Shown here: piece after piece, positions 48,342 through 56,204 of the stretch
How positions within the stretch are numbered: the first letter of the stretch is position 1
How the letters are laid out: each line of letters starts with the position of its first letter
Assembly (NCBI RefSeq): GCF_019670005.1
Contig: NZ_AP019783.1
Coordinates: 392,501 to 456,500 of the forward strand
Direction of reading: 5' to 3'
Origin: Methylomagnum ishizawai
Lineage (GTDB): Bacteria > Pseudomonadota > Gammaproteobacteria > Methylococcales > Methylococcaceae
Length of the DNA stretch: 64,000 nt
Notes under the pieces: model-generated
What the model saw: only the letters and a program-made list of their open reading frames with translations
What the model was told of the DNA's origin: nothing
Databases searched by the model: none
Program-made: the position numbers and the translations under genes

Positions 48342-48503
48342 TCATCCGGCGCGGCGTCTCAGGAAGGTCGGGATATCGTAATCGATGCCGTTGTCCCAGG
48401 CCGGGCGGTGCGGGGGCGAGGCCCAACCGGCGAATCCGGGGGCGTGGCCGATGTGGAACAGCCGCAGCAAAGCGGGCAGGAGGCGGCGGAGTGGCTTCAG
48501 CAT
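48342..48503 (-). CDS. 53-residue protein with FtsZ C-terminal-peptide-like tail
   Basis: A short ORF not previously recognised by me. Its start ATG at 48503 follows AAGGA by 9 nt. Residues 1-19 (MLKPLRRLLPALLRLFHIG) could form a cationic amphipathic membrane helix. A Gly/Pro/Trp-containing linker follows (20-40). The last 13 residues, DYDIPTFLRRRAG, closely match the conserved FtsZ C-terminal peptide (E. coli end: DYLDIPAFLRKQAD), which binds FtsA, ZipA, MinC, ZapD and SlmA. There is no FtsZ GTPase core here. A terminator directly downstream and dyad operators upstream support a real transcription unit. A degraded ftsZ remnant is the alternative, but the reading frame is intact. Confidence 0.6.
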   Translation of the reverse strand: MLKPLRRLLPALLRLFHIGHAPGFAGWASPPHRPAWDNGIDYDIPTFLRRRAG

Positions 48504-48545
48504 AGGGGGATATCCTTACGGGTTTTTCTGGGTTGGGAATTGGAG

Positions 48546-48561
48546 TGTGATGTTTTTCACA
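48546..48561. promoter_or_regulatory. CRP-type dyad upstream of the small ORF
   Basis: TGTGA-TGTTTT-TCACA is a perfect match to the CRP/Vfr core (TGTGA-N6-TCACA). It lies 43-58 nt upstream of the minus-strand small ORF start, where it could act as activator or repressor site. Confidence 0.55.
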
Positions 48562-48600
48562 TTTCGCTGGAGATTTGACCGGATGCCGCGCCCAGGTTCA

Positions 48601-48635
48601 GTGATATGTTCACGGGTTTGGTGGTGAATATTCAC
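48601..48635. repeat. Two tandem GTGA-TCAC dyads upstream of the small ORF
   Basis: GTGATATGTTCAC (48601-48613) and the perfect palindrome GTGAATATTCAC (48624-48635) lie 23 nt apart, centre to centre, about two helical turns. They share arms with the CRP-type dyad at 48546-48561. They lie between the end of phaC and the small ORF and are likely operator sites for an unidentified regulator. Confidence 0.5.
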
Positions 48636-48714
48636 GGTTGCGCTGTCATTCATCCCGTATGAAGCAGGCACCCCGCCAAACTGCCGCCGCATGTCTCCCC
48701 GCCCAAAGCATCCC

Positions 48715-49770
48715 TCAATGCGCCCGCGCCCCGATCCACTTCGCGATCACCGGCGGAATCTCCTTCTGCGCCCGGCCGCTCACATAAATCCCGATATGTC
48801 CGCCCTTGAAGGCGAAGGCGGTGTAATCCCGGCTCCCCACATGCTTTTCCAGGGCGATGGAGGCGGAGGGCGGCACCAGATGGTCCTCGGTGGCGTAGAC
48901 GTTCAGCACCGGCATCGTGACCCGCGACAGGCTGGCTTTCTTGCCGCCGATTTCCAGGGTGTCGTTGACCAGCCGGTTTTCCTGGTAGAACCATTTGATG
49001 AATTGCCGATAGGCTTCGCCCGCCTGGTCGGGGCTGTCGAAAATCCATTTCTCCATGCGCAGGAAATTCTTCAGCTTCACCGGGTCTTCCAGGATTTCCG
49101 CCATGTCCACGTATTTCTGCCCGGTCAGCCGGAACGGCTTCAGCGACAGGAACCCCCAGTTCAGCAGTTCCCCCGGCACATTGCCCAGCGTGTCCACCAT
49201 CAGGTCGGTGTCGAGTTCGCGGGTCCACAGGCTCAGGAGGTTGTCGGGGGTCTGGAAGTCCACCGGCGTGACCATGGTCACGAGGTTGCGGACCTTTTCC
49301 GGGTGCAGGGCGGTGAAGCACAGCGAGAAGGTGCCGCCCTGGCAAATCCCCAGGAGGTCGATGGCGGGCAGCTTGTGCGCCCGGCGGATGAAATCCACGC
49401 AGCGGCGCAGATAGCCGTTGAGATAGTCGTCGAGTTCCAGGAAGCGGTCGGCGGCGTCCGGGTAGCCCCAATCGACCAGATACACGTCCAGCCCCTGGTC
49501 GAGCAGGCCGCGTATCAGCGAGCGGTCTTCCTGTAGGTCGGCCATATAGGGCCGGTTGACCAGGGCGTAGACGATCAACACCGGCACCTTGGCCGGGTCC
49601 GCGACCCTGGGGTGGTAGCGGTAGAGGGTCAGCTTGTCTTCCCGGTGGACGGCTTCCCTCGGGGACACGCCGGTTTCGATCTGGCCGATCTGGCCCAGGG
49701 TGGTCATCCCGGCGGCGATGCGGCGGTTGAAGTCGAAGGCTTCCTGAACGATTTGGTCCGGGCGCAGCAT
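48715..49770 (-). CDS. phaC: Class III poly(R)-hydroxyalkanoic acid synthase subunit PhaC
   Basis: A 351-residue PHA synthase of the short class III type, which polymerises 3-hydroxybutyryl-CoA on granules together with PhaE. The lipase-like box is GICQGG with nucleophile Cys143; the triad is completed by Asp296 (TEDHLVPP) and His325 (GGHIGIYVSG). The length matches Allochromatium PhaC (about 355). It is 18 nt after phaE in the same operon. Confidence 0.96.
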   Translation of the reverse strand: MLRPDQIVQEAFDFNRRIAAGMTTLGQIGQIETGVSPREAVHREDKLTLYRYHPRVADPAKVPVLIVYALVNRPYMADLQEDRSLIRGLLDQGLDVYLVDWGYPDAADRFLELDDYLNGYLRRCVDFIRRAHKLPAIDLLGICQGGTFSLCFTALHPEKVRNLVTMVTPVDFQTPDNLLSLWTRELDTDLMVDTLGNVPGELLNWGFLSLKPFRLTGQKYVDMAEILEDPVKLKNFLRMEKWIFDSPDQAGEAYRQFIKWFYQENRLVNDTLEIGGKKASLSRVTMPVLNVYATEDHLVPPSASIALEKHVGSRDYTAFAFKGGHIGIYVSGRAQKEIPPVIAKWIGARAH

Positions 49771-49788
49771 GGTGGTGCCTCCTGCGGC

Positions 49789-50907
49789 TTAGGCGGTGGG
49801 TTGGGCGGCGCGGGGGGATTTGCCGCCCTTGGATGGATTGGATTCGGCGCGCAGGGCTTCGAGTTCCCGGCGCAGTCCCGCGACCTCCTCGCGCAAGGCG
49901 GCGATGCCCGCTTCCTCCAAATCTTCCTGCAAGCGCCAAACCTGCCGCTGGAGCTGGTGGATGCGCTTGTGGCTGGTGTCGAGCTCGCGGCGGGTGGGCA
50001 TGTTGAAGGCGCTGAGGAACTCGTCCACCATCTTTTGCTCTTGGCGCTTGGCCGCCAGGAGGGTGTTGACCATGCGGGCCTGGGCCTGGGTGAATTCCGG
50101 GGTGGGGGCCAGGGCGGCATAGGCTTCCTCGCCGCAATCCACCCAGAGGTTGTAGAACTCGCGCAGGGATTCCGGGGTCTTGCCCTGCGCCGTCAACTCA
50201 TGGAGCTTCGCCATGAGCGATTCCCCGGCTTTGGCGCTCACTTTCGCCAGCGCCCCGCCGGCGTATTCGCGCAGCGCTTGGCTATGTTCGAGCCAGAGTT
50301 GCCCCAGGCGCTGCATTTCCTCCTGGGCTTCGCGGGTGTAGCCCAGGGTCGGCAGCGACAGCCAGCGGCTCAGCGCGGTTTCGGGCGTCCCGGCCCCCGG
50401 TCCCATGAAGCCGCGCAAGGCGGTTTCGATATCGCCCGGCATGGCCGAGTAGGCCGAGCAGACCCGCCGCCAATTGTCGATGGGCATGCCCCAGAAGGTG
50501 GCGAACCCTGCCCAGGGGTCTTGGCTGTCGCGGGATGGGGCCGCGAAACCGTCCTGCATGGACTTGAAGCCCTGGCTGACCATTTCCCACCAAGCGTGTG
50601 GATCGGGTGGCGGGTTCTGCCCCGCCGACAGCGTTTTCCACAGGTGTTCGCCCATTTGCAGATAGCCTTTGTTCAGGGCGGTCAGCTTGCCGATCCAGTC
50701 GCGGTTTTCCGGCGGCGCGGCCTGCGGCATGAGCTTGGCCCAGAAGTCGAAAGCCTGGGTCCAGGGATTGGGCGGGGGTTCCGGGGGCCGGGTCAGGGTC
50801 GCGGTGGCTTGTTGGGAGAGGTCGAGCCAGCTTTGCCAGTATTTTTGCTGGGCGTCGGCCCATACGGCGGTCCAATCGCCGGGGTCGGTGGAAGCTTTGG
50901 AACTCAT
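49789..50907 (-). CDS. phaE: Class III PHA synthase subunit PhaE
   Basis: A 372-residue PhaE partner of the class III synthase, activating PhaC. It is predominantly helical, with a PhaE block from about residue 90 (LNKGYLQMGEHLWKTL), a WGMPIDNWRRVCSAY segment, and a C-terminal coiled-coil (LQRQVWRLQEDLEEAGIAAL). The ATG at 50907 has GAGG upstream at good spacing; a GTG at 50916 is possible. A promoter with TTGCAT and TATAGT lies about 45 nt upstream, overlapping a TGC-rich element. Confidence 0.92.
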   Translation of the reverse strand: MSSKASTDPGDWTAVWADAQQKYWQSWLDLSQQATATLTRPPEPPPNPWTQAFDFWAKLMPQAAPPENRDWIGKLTALNKGYLQMGEHLWKTLSAGQNPPPDPHAWWEMVSQGFKSMQDGFAAPSRDSQDPWAGFATFWGMPIDNWRRVCSAYSAMPGDIETALRGFMGPGAGTPETALSRWLSLPTLGYTREAQEEMQRLGQLWLEHSQALREYAGGALAKVSAKAGESLMAKLHELTAQGKTPESLREFYNLWVDCGEEAYAALAPTPEFTQAQARMVNTLLAAKRQEQKMVDEFLSAFNMPTRRELDTSHKRIHQLQRQVWRLQEDLEEAGIAALREEVAGLRRELEALRAESNPSKGGKSPRAAQPTA

Positions 50908-50951
50908 GGGAAGCACCTCGCTGGATGGATGGAATCGGGGTCCGCCCGGTC

Positions 50952-50979
50952 ACTATAGCAAGCTTTTGGTGCGATGCAA
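50952..50979 (-). promoter_or_regulatory. Sigma-70 promoter of phaEC with TGC-rich operator
   Basis: On the minus strand: -35 TTGCAT (50974-50979), 16-nt spacer, extended -10 TGCTATAGT (TATAGT at 50952-50957). The element TGCATCGCACCA (50967-50978) overlaps the -35 and matches a copy at the phasin promoter in 10 of 12 bases. Confidence 0.7.
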
Positions 50980-51095
50980 CATGGCGCGGCTTGTTTTCGC
51001 GCCCCGCATGTCCCGGATTGCGGGGGCGGTTTTCCTACCATATTGCTAGGTATTGGCTGGGTTGGGTGTTGGGCGCGGCCAGGGGTGAAAAACCT

Positions 51096-51132
51096 TTGAC
51101 AAGCCTATTTTTGAAGTTTATGCTGCAATGCA
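51096..51132 (+). promoter_or_regulatory. Sigma-70 promoter of phasin gene with TGC-rich operator
   Basis: -35 TTGACA (51096-51101), 17-nt spacer, -10 TATGCT (51119-51124). TGCTGCAATGCA (51121-51132) overlaps the -10 and likely transcription start. PhaR proteins are known to bind TGC-rich dyads at phasin promoters, and phaR is encoded at 54241. Confidence 0.75.
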
Positions 51133-51179
51133 CAACGAAATGTTCCGTTGTGCCCAGGCGCTCACAAAGGAGGTAAGCC

Positions 51180-51548
51180 ATGAACGCAGATTTGTTTGGA
51201 CAATGGGTGGAAACGAACCGGGCCGCATGGGTTCCGGTGGTCCGTTGGCAGGAGGTCACCGCCGAAACGACACAGAAAGCCGTGGCGCAAGGTTTGGCCG
51301 TGGCCCAGGATTATGTGGAATTCGGCACCCGCAACGCCCAATTGCTGGGCGAGGTGAAAGACCCCTCGCGCTGGGCGCTGGAGCAGGGCAAGCTGGCTTC
51401 GGAGTTCGGCCAGAAGATGGTGTCGCGCACCGCCGATTATTTGAAGTTCGCGCTGGAAACCCAGGACGCTTTCGGCCAGATCGCCGAAACCCTGGCCAAG
51501 ACCGCCGCCGGGACCAACAACGGCGGCGATAGCAAAACCACCCTCTAG
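51180..51548 (+). CDS. phaP: Phasin (PHA granule-associated protein)
   Basis: A 122-residue phasin-family protein, all helical, lacking Cys and signal peptide. The heptad-like central region (ETTQKAVAQGLAVAQDYVEF, FGQKMVSRTADYLKFALETQ) and a polar Gly/Asn tail are typical. Phasins coat PHB granules and control their number and size. An ideal ribosome-binding site AAAGGAGGT lies 6 nt upstream. The gene is divergent from phaEC and carries the strongest promoter seen in the cluster. Confidence 0.88.
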   Translation: MNADLFGQWVETNRAAWVPVVRWQEVTAETTQKAVAQGLAVAQDYVEFGTRNAQLLGEVKDPSRWALEQGKLASEFGQKMVSRTADYLKFALETQDAFGQIAETLAKTAAGTNNGGDSKTTL

Positions 51549-51609
51549 CGGTCGGTGACCGGATCGGGGCGGGACCGGTGTCCTGGCTTCGGTCCGGCGG
51601 CGCTATGGA

Positions 51610-52047
51610 TTAATCCATGGCGTCGTTTAGGGTTTTGGCGCAATCGGGGGAAAGCTGGGCGGCGTGGCTTTTGAGGCAGCCGAGCCAAGCGCCGTGGCGT
51701 TTGTTGTCGGCGCAGAACTGCTTGATATCGGTTTTGCAGGCCGCTTTGATGGCTTGGTTTTCCGCCTTCTTTTGCGCGTGTTCGGCCTTGCAGGCGGCGG
51801 AAACCTGGTCGGCATGTTCGTCCAGGCATTTCTGGATGCGGCCCTCGCCTTTTTGGACGCCCGCGCACAGGGCTTGGATATCTGGATAGCAAGCGCTTTT
51901 GGCCTTGTGGGCGGGCGCGGTGGCGGGAGTCGCCGCCGGGGTTGGGGGCGTGGCTGTTACCGGTGCCGCCGGAGCCGGGGTTTCGGCCTGGGCGGCGAAG
52001 GCGGCGAACAGCAGCGGGGCCAACAGGATCAAGCTAGCTTTTTTCAT
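51610..52047 (-). CDS. Periplasmic cysteine-rich repeat protein
   Basis: A 145-residue exported protein: signal peptide MKKASLILLAPLLFAAFAAQ, then a Pro/Ala/Thr-rich linker (about 22-48) and a Cys-rich-repeat domain (about 50-140) with eight Cys in pairs (ACYPDIQALCAGV, KCLDEHADQVSAAC, ACKTDIKQFC, CLKSHAAQLSPDC). This matches the bacterial form of the GLG1-type Cys-rich repeat. Function is unknown. It sits between the phasin and phaA genes on the opposite strand, so it is not part of the operon. Confidence 0.82.
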   Translation of the reverse strand: MKKASLILLAPLLFAAFAAQAETPAPAAPVTATPPTPAATPATAPAHKAKSACYPDIQALCAGVQKGEGRIQKCLDEHADQVSAACKAEHAQKKAENQAIKAACKTDIKQFCADNKRHGAWLGCLKSHAAQLSPDCAKTLNDAMD

Positions 52048-52187
52048 AGGTCGGTTCTCGGTTGGGGGAAAGCGATGCGGGATTCGGCGCCCGCCCGGTG
52101 GGGCGCGGCATCATTTAACCCCCCATGGGCGACCCTAGGCAATCATGTCCGTCCACCCCTCCAAGATATCAGAGAGGAATCCCCGTT

Positions 52188-53366
52188 ATGGAAGCAGTGG
52201 TCATCGTCGCGGCGGCGCGTACCGCCATCGGTAAATTCGGCGGCTCCTTGGCGAATATCCCCGCCGCCCGGCTCGGCGCGCACGTGATCGCCGGGTTGCT
52301 CGCCAGGACCGGGCTTGAAGCCCGGCAGGTCGATGAAGTCATCCTGGGCCAAGTCCTCGCCGCCGGGGCCGGACAGAATCCCGCCCGCCAAGCGGCGCTG
52401 TACGCCGGACTCCCTTACGAGACCCCGGCCACCACCTTGAACAAGGTCTGCGGCAGCGGCCTCAAGGCCGTGCAATGGGCGGCGCAGGCCATCCGTTGCG
52501 GCGATGCCGGGATCGTGGTGGCCGGCGGCCAGGAAAACATGAGCCTCGCGCCCCACCTCCTGCCCCATTCCCGCGATGGCCAGCGCATGGGCGATTGGTC
52601 CCTGGCCGACAGCATGATCGTCGATGGCCTGTGGGATATTTTCAACGACTACCATATGGGCTGCACGGCGGAGAACATCGCCCAGCGCTTCGGCCTCACC
52701 CGCGATGAGCAAGACGCTTTCGCCACCGCTTCCCAGCACAAGGCGGCGGCGGCCATCGCGGCGGGCCGGTTCCGGGACGAGGTCGTCCCCATCGAAGTAC
52801 CCCAGGGCAAAAAACCGCCCCTGGTGTTCGACACCGACGAATTTCCCCGCTCCGGCACCACGGTCGAGGCGCTGGCCAAGCTGAAACCGGCGTTCCGGCC
52901 CGAGGGCACGGTGACGCCGGGCAATGCCTCCGGCATCAACGACGGGGCCGCCGCCGTGCTGCTGATGGCGGAAAGCACGGCGGAGCGGTTGGGCTTGACG
53001 CCCTTGGCCCGGATCGCCGCCTTCGGCTGTGCCGGGGTCGATCCGGCGGTCATGGGCCTGGGGCCGATCGAGGCGACCCGCAAGGCGCTGGACCGGGCCG
53101 GTTGGGGTATCGACGCACTGGATTTGGTGGAGGCCAACGAGGCGTTCGCGGCCCAGGCCATCGCCGTCAACCGCGAACTGGGCTGGGATACCGCCAAGGT
53201 GAACGTCAATGGCGGGGCCATCGCCCTGGGCCATCCCATCGGGGCGTCGGGGGCGCGGATTTTGGTGACTTTGCTGCACGAGATGGCCCGGCGCGATGCC
53301 AAGAAGGGCTTGGCGACCTTGTGCATCGGTGGCGGCCAGGGCATCGCGGTGGCGGTGGAACGTTGA
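52188..53366 (+). CDS. phaA: Acetyl-CoA acetyltransferase (beta-ketothiolase) PhaA
   Basis: A 392-residue thiolase that condenses two acetyl-CoA to acetoacetyl-CoA, the first step of PHB synthesis. Acylated Cys88 is in KVCGSGLK; the His of [10 protein letters not shown] and the Cys of CIGGGQGIA complete the active site. The ATG at 52188 follows GAGAGG; an upstream ATG at 52125 adds a non-homologous tail. phaB starts 36 nt downstream. Confidence 0.97.
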   Translation: MEAVVIVAAARTAIGKFGGSLANIPAARLGAHVIAGLLARTGLEARQVDEVILGQVLAAGAGQNPARQAALYAGLPYETPATTLNKVCGSGLKAVQWAAQAIRCGDAGIVVAGGQENMSLAPHLLPHSRDGQRMGDWSLADSMIVDGLWDIFNDYHMGCTAENIAQRFGLTRDEQDAFATASQHKAAAAIAAGRFRDEVVPIEVPQGKKPPLVFDTDEFPRSGTTVEALAKLKPAFRPEGTVTPGNASGINDGAAAVLLMAESTAERLGLTPLARIAAFGCAGVDPAVMGLGPIEATRKALDRAGWGIDALDLVEANEAFAAQAIAVNRELGWDTAKVNVNGGAIALGHPIGASGARILVTLLHEMARRDAKKGLATLCIGGGQGIAVAVER

Positions 53367-53402
53367 GCTTGTAGCGTTATAACCAAGCTAAGGAGTTGAT
53401 CC

Positions 53403-54149
53403 ATGAGCGGAAGAATCGCGGTCGTCACGGGCGGTACCGGCACCATCGGCACCGAAATCTGCAAGCATCTGGGCGCGGCGGGCCACCGGGTGGTGGCGCT
53501 GTGCCTGCCGGGGACGCCGGATTGCGTGCCCGACACCTGGGAAGCGGCCCGCAAGGCCGAGGGTTATGACATGAAGGTCGTGGGCTGCGATGTGGCGGAT
53601 TATGAAGAGACCTCCCAAGCCTTCGCCCGCATCGAAGCCGATATCGGCCCGGTCGATATCCTGGTCAACGCGGCGGGCATCACCCGCGACGCCACGTTGC
53701 GCAAGATGGACCCCAAGCAATGGCGCGAAGTCATCGCGGCCAACCTCGACAGCGTGTTCAACACCACCCGCTGCGCGTTCCCCGGCATGATGGACCGGGG
53801 TTTCGGGCGCATCGTCAATATCTCCTCGGTGAACGGCATGAAGGGCCAGTTCGGCCAGGCCAATTACGCCGCCAGCAAGGCCGGCATCCATGGCTTCACC
53901 ATGTCGGCGGCGCGGGAAGGGGCGCGCAAGGGCGTCACGGTCAACACGGTGTCGCCCGGCTATATCGAATCGCCCATGATCATGGCGGTGCCGGAAGAAC
54001 ACCGCGCCAAGATCATGGCCGAAATCCCGGTCGGGCGCTTCGGCAAGCCCGCCGAGATCGGGCGTTTGATCGTCTTCCTGACGGCGGACGAATCCGGCTT
54101 CATCACCGGGGCCGAAATCGCCATCAACGGCGGCCAGCATATGCAATAA
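53403..54149 (+). CDS. phaB: Acetoacetyl-CoA reductase PhaB
   Basis: A 248-residue short-chain dehydrogenase. The cofactor motif TGGTGTIG is at 9-16; catalytic Ser (NISSVNG), Tyr and Lys (NYAASKAG) are present, and the C-terminus is ITGAEIAINGGQHMQ. It reduces acetoacetyl-CoA to (R)-3-hydroxybutyryl-CoA with NADPH. AAGGAG lies 7 nt upstream. It is between phaA and phaR. Confidence 0.96.
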   Translation: MSGRIAVVTGGTGTIGTEICKHLGAAGHRVVALCLPGTPDCVPDTWEAARKAEGYDMKVVGCDVADYEETSQAFARIEADIGPVDILVNAAGITRDATLRKMDPKQWREVIAANLDSVFNTTRCAFPGMMDRGFGRIVNISSVNGMKGQFGQANYAASKAGIHGFTMSAAREGARKGVTVNTVSPGYIESPMIMAVPEEHRAKIMAEIPVGRFGKPAEIGRLIVFLTADESGFITGAEIAINGGQHMQ

Positions 54150-54240
54150 ACCGGGGTCCGGCGGCGCGGTGGACACAGCCGGAATTCCACGCGCCGCCCG
54201 GAACCCCTCTCTTTCAACCTCCCCGATCCTCCCTGAAATT

Positions 54241-54723
54241 GTGCAACCCGAACGCATCATCAAGAAATATTCCAACCGCCGCCTCTACGACACCGAGATC
54301 AGCGCCTATGTCACCTTGGACGATGTGCGGCGGCTGGTGAAAGCCGGCGTCAAGTTCAAGGTGGTGGACGCCAAGACCGACGAGGACATCACCCGTTCCA
54401 TCCTCATGCAGGTCATCCTGGAGCAGGAAGAACGGGGCAGGCCGATCTTCACCCAGGAGATGCTGGAGCAGATCATCCGCACCTATGGCGACGCCATGCA
54501 GGGGTTCATGACGAGCTATCTCGAACAGAGCATGGCGGTGTTCCTCAAGCAGCAACAGGCGGTACAGGAACAGATGGCGAACCTCATCCAGACCGCGCCC
54601 GCCTCCATCTATGCCGACCTCGCCCAGCACAACCTCAAGCTGTGGCAGACCCTGCAGGAAGGTTTCCGCAAGGCGTATTCCCAGGAATGGCCACCGAACC
54701 CGCGCGGCCCGGACGGAACATAG
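54241..54723 (+). CDS. phaR: PHA synthesis repressor PhaR
   Basis: A 160-residue PhaR. The N-terminal DNA-binding accumulation-regulator domain reads QPERIIKKYSNRRLYDTE and continues ITLDDV-like YVTLDDVRRLVK. The PHB-binding domain follows (IFTQEMLEQIIRTYGDAMQG), then a helical tail with Gln-rich coil. PhaR binds PHB granules and represses phasin when granules are absent. The start is taken as GTG 54241, matching family N-termini; GTG 54169 would add 24 non-homologous residues. Neither has a strong ribosome-binding site. Confidence 0.92.
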   Translation: MQPERIIKKYSNRRLYDTEISAYVTLDDVRRLVKAGVKFKVVDAKTDEDITRSILMQVILEQEERGRPIFTQEMLEQIIRTYGDAMQGFMTSYLEQSMAVFLKQQQAVQEQMANLIQTAPASIYADLAQHNLKLWQTLQEGFRKAYSQEWPPNPRGPDGT

Positions 54724-54810
54724 CGCCGCCCGCCGCGTCCCATCCGGGCCGTGGCTCGGAGCTTTTGCGGCACCGCTCCGCCAACTGCCCCCGCACCGCC
54801 GATTCGTGAG

Positions 54811-54851
54811 AAAATCCCCCGTCGCGCCCGGACTGGGGCGCGGGATTTTTT
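54811..54851 (+). terminator. Rho-independent terminator after phaR
   Basis: A nested stem: outer AAAATCCC / GGGATTTT, inner CGCGCCC / GGGGCGCG, then TTTTTT. It ends the phaABR unit 20 nt before thiO. Confidence 0.82.
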
Positions 54852-54870
54852 CATCACCCCCGGTAATTCC

Positions 54871-55956
54871 ATGTCTTTGAATATCGCCGTTCTGGGCGCG
54901 GGCCTGATGGGGCGGTTGCTGGCCGTCGAATTGGCACGCGCCGGGTACCGCGTCGCGGTCCACGAGCGCGGCGGCCCCGACGGCCAGACCGCCGCGGCCC
55001 ACATCGCCGCCGCCATGCTCGCGCCCTGGGCCGAATCGGTGGTCTCCGAACCCGTCATCGTCGAACTCGGCCGCGCCAGCCTGGAGCGCTGGCCCCGCAT
55101 CATCGCCGCCCTGTCCCGCCCGGTGTTCTTCCAACAGGCGGGCACCCTCGTCGTCTGGCATCCCCAGGACCGCGACCAAGCCGCCCAGTTCTCGGCCCGG
55201 CTGCGGACCCTGGACCCCGCTTTGCGCGGGGGCGGCCGGGTGCGCGAAGTGTCCGGCACCGAGCTCCAAACCCTGGAACCGGCCTTGGGCCAGCGTTTCG
55301 CCCAGGGGATTTATCTCGCGGGCGAAGGCCAGTTGGACAACCGCGGCCTGCTGGCGGCTTTGCTGGCCCAACTCGAAGCCAGCGAAGTGGCTTTGCATTG
55401 GCATACCGAAACCGCGCCGGACCAAGTCCGGGCCGATTGGATCCTCGATTGCCGGGGTTTGGGGGCCAAGCCGGAATGGCGGACCCTGCGCGGCGTGCGC
55501 GGCGAAGTCGTGCGGGTGCAATCGTCCGAGGTGGGCCTGACCCGCCCGGTGCGCTTGCTGCATCCGCGCTATCCGCTCTACATCGCGCCCAAGCCCGGTG
55601 GTATCTATGTCATCGGCGCGACCCAGATCGAGACCGAGGATACTTCCCCGGCCAGCGTGCGTTCCGCGCTGGAATTGCTGTCGGCCTTGTATGCGGTGCA
55701 TCCCGCGTTCGGCGAGGCCCGCATCTTGGAATTGGCCGCGCACTGCCGCCCGGCCCTGCCCGATAATCTGCCGGAAATCCGCTGGGACGGCGGGCGCCTG
55801 ATCCAGGTCAACGGCTTGTACCGCCATGGCTATCTGATCGCCCCGGCGGTCATGGAGGCCACCCTGGCCTTGCTGCGGCGGGTGGCGGAGCGGGGCGGCG
55901 CGGATCTGGAATCCTGGTGCGCCGCCCAGCCGTTCCCTTCGCTCTACCGGCGTTAA
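54871..55956 (+). CDS. thiO: FAD-dependent glycine oxidase ThiO
   Basis: A 361-residue DAO-family flavoprotein. The dinucleotide motif GAGLMGRLLA is at the N-terminus and the FAD region ends RHGYLIAPAVMEATLALL. ThiO oxidises glycine to the imine used by ThiG to build the thiazole of thiamine. Aerobes use it in place of ThiH. It leads thiO-thiS-thiG, with thiS starting 23 nt downstream. ATG 54871 is the family start. Confidence 0.92.
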   Translation: MSLNIAVLGAGLMGRLLAVELARAGYRVAVHERGGPDGQTAAAHIAAAMLAPWAESVVSEPVIVELGRASLERWPRIIAALSRPVFFQQAGTLVVWHPQDRDQAAQFSARLRTLDPALRGGGRVREVSGTELQTLEPALGQRFAQGIYLAGEGQLDNRGLLAALLAQLEASEVALHWHTETAPDQVRADWILDCRGLGAKPEWRTLRGVRGEVVRVQSSEVGLTRPVRLLHPRYPLYIAPKPGGIYVIGATQIETEDTSPASVRSALELLSALYAVHPAFGEARILELAAHCRPALPDNLPEIRWDGGRLIQVNGLYRHGYLIAPAVMEATLALLRRVAERGGADLESWCAAQPFPSLYRR

Positions 55957-55979
55957 TCGCGCAACGCGCTCCATTTCCC

Positions 55980-56183
55980 ATGAGCATACGCATAACCATC
56001 AACCAAAAGCCCTATGATCTGCCCGAGGACGCCACCTTGGCGGAAGCCCTCGCCCGTTTCGGCGCGGCCCCGCCGTTCGCGGTGGCGGTCAATCTGCAAT
56101 TCGTCCATCGCCATTTGTACGGCGAGACCCGGCTACATGCGGGCGACGCGGTCGAGGTCGTCCAGCCCGTCGCCGGGGGTTGA
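55980..56183 (+). CDS. thiS: Sulfur carrier protein ThiS
   Basis: A 67-residue beta-grasp protein ending in the required Gly-Gly (PVAGG). The C-terminal glycine becomes a thiocarboxylate that donates sulfur for thiazole formation. The region LAEALARFGAAPPFAVAVN is typical. It lies between thiO and thiG. ATG 55980 removes a spurious upstream extension. Confidence 0.93.
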   Translation: MSIRITINQKPYDLPEDATLAEALARFGAAPPFAVAVNLQFVHRHLYGETRLHAGDAVEVVQPVAGG

Positions 56184-56204
56184 ACCTTATCTGTGAGTGA
56201 AGCC

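Noticed and set aside
48260-48505. Plus-strand 81-codon ORF after hoxY
   Set aside because: It crosses the terminator hairpin and is Arg/Gly-rich without a ribosome-binding site; the minus-strand FtsZ-tail ORF in the same interval is far better supported.
54724-54870. TPP riboswitch before thiO
   Set aside because: I looked for the conserved CTGAGA-type THI-box elements in the 147 bp before thiO and saw none; the region is mainly the phaR terminator.
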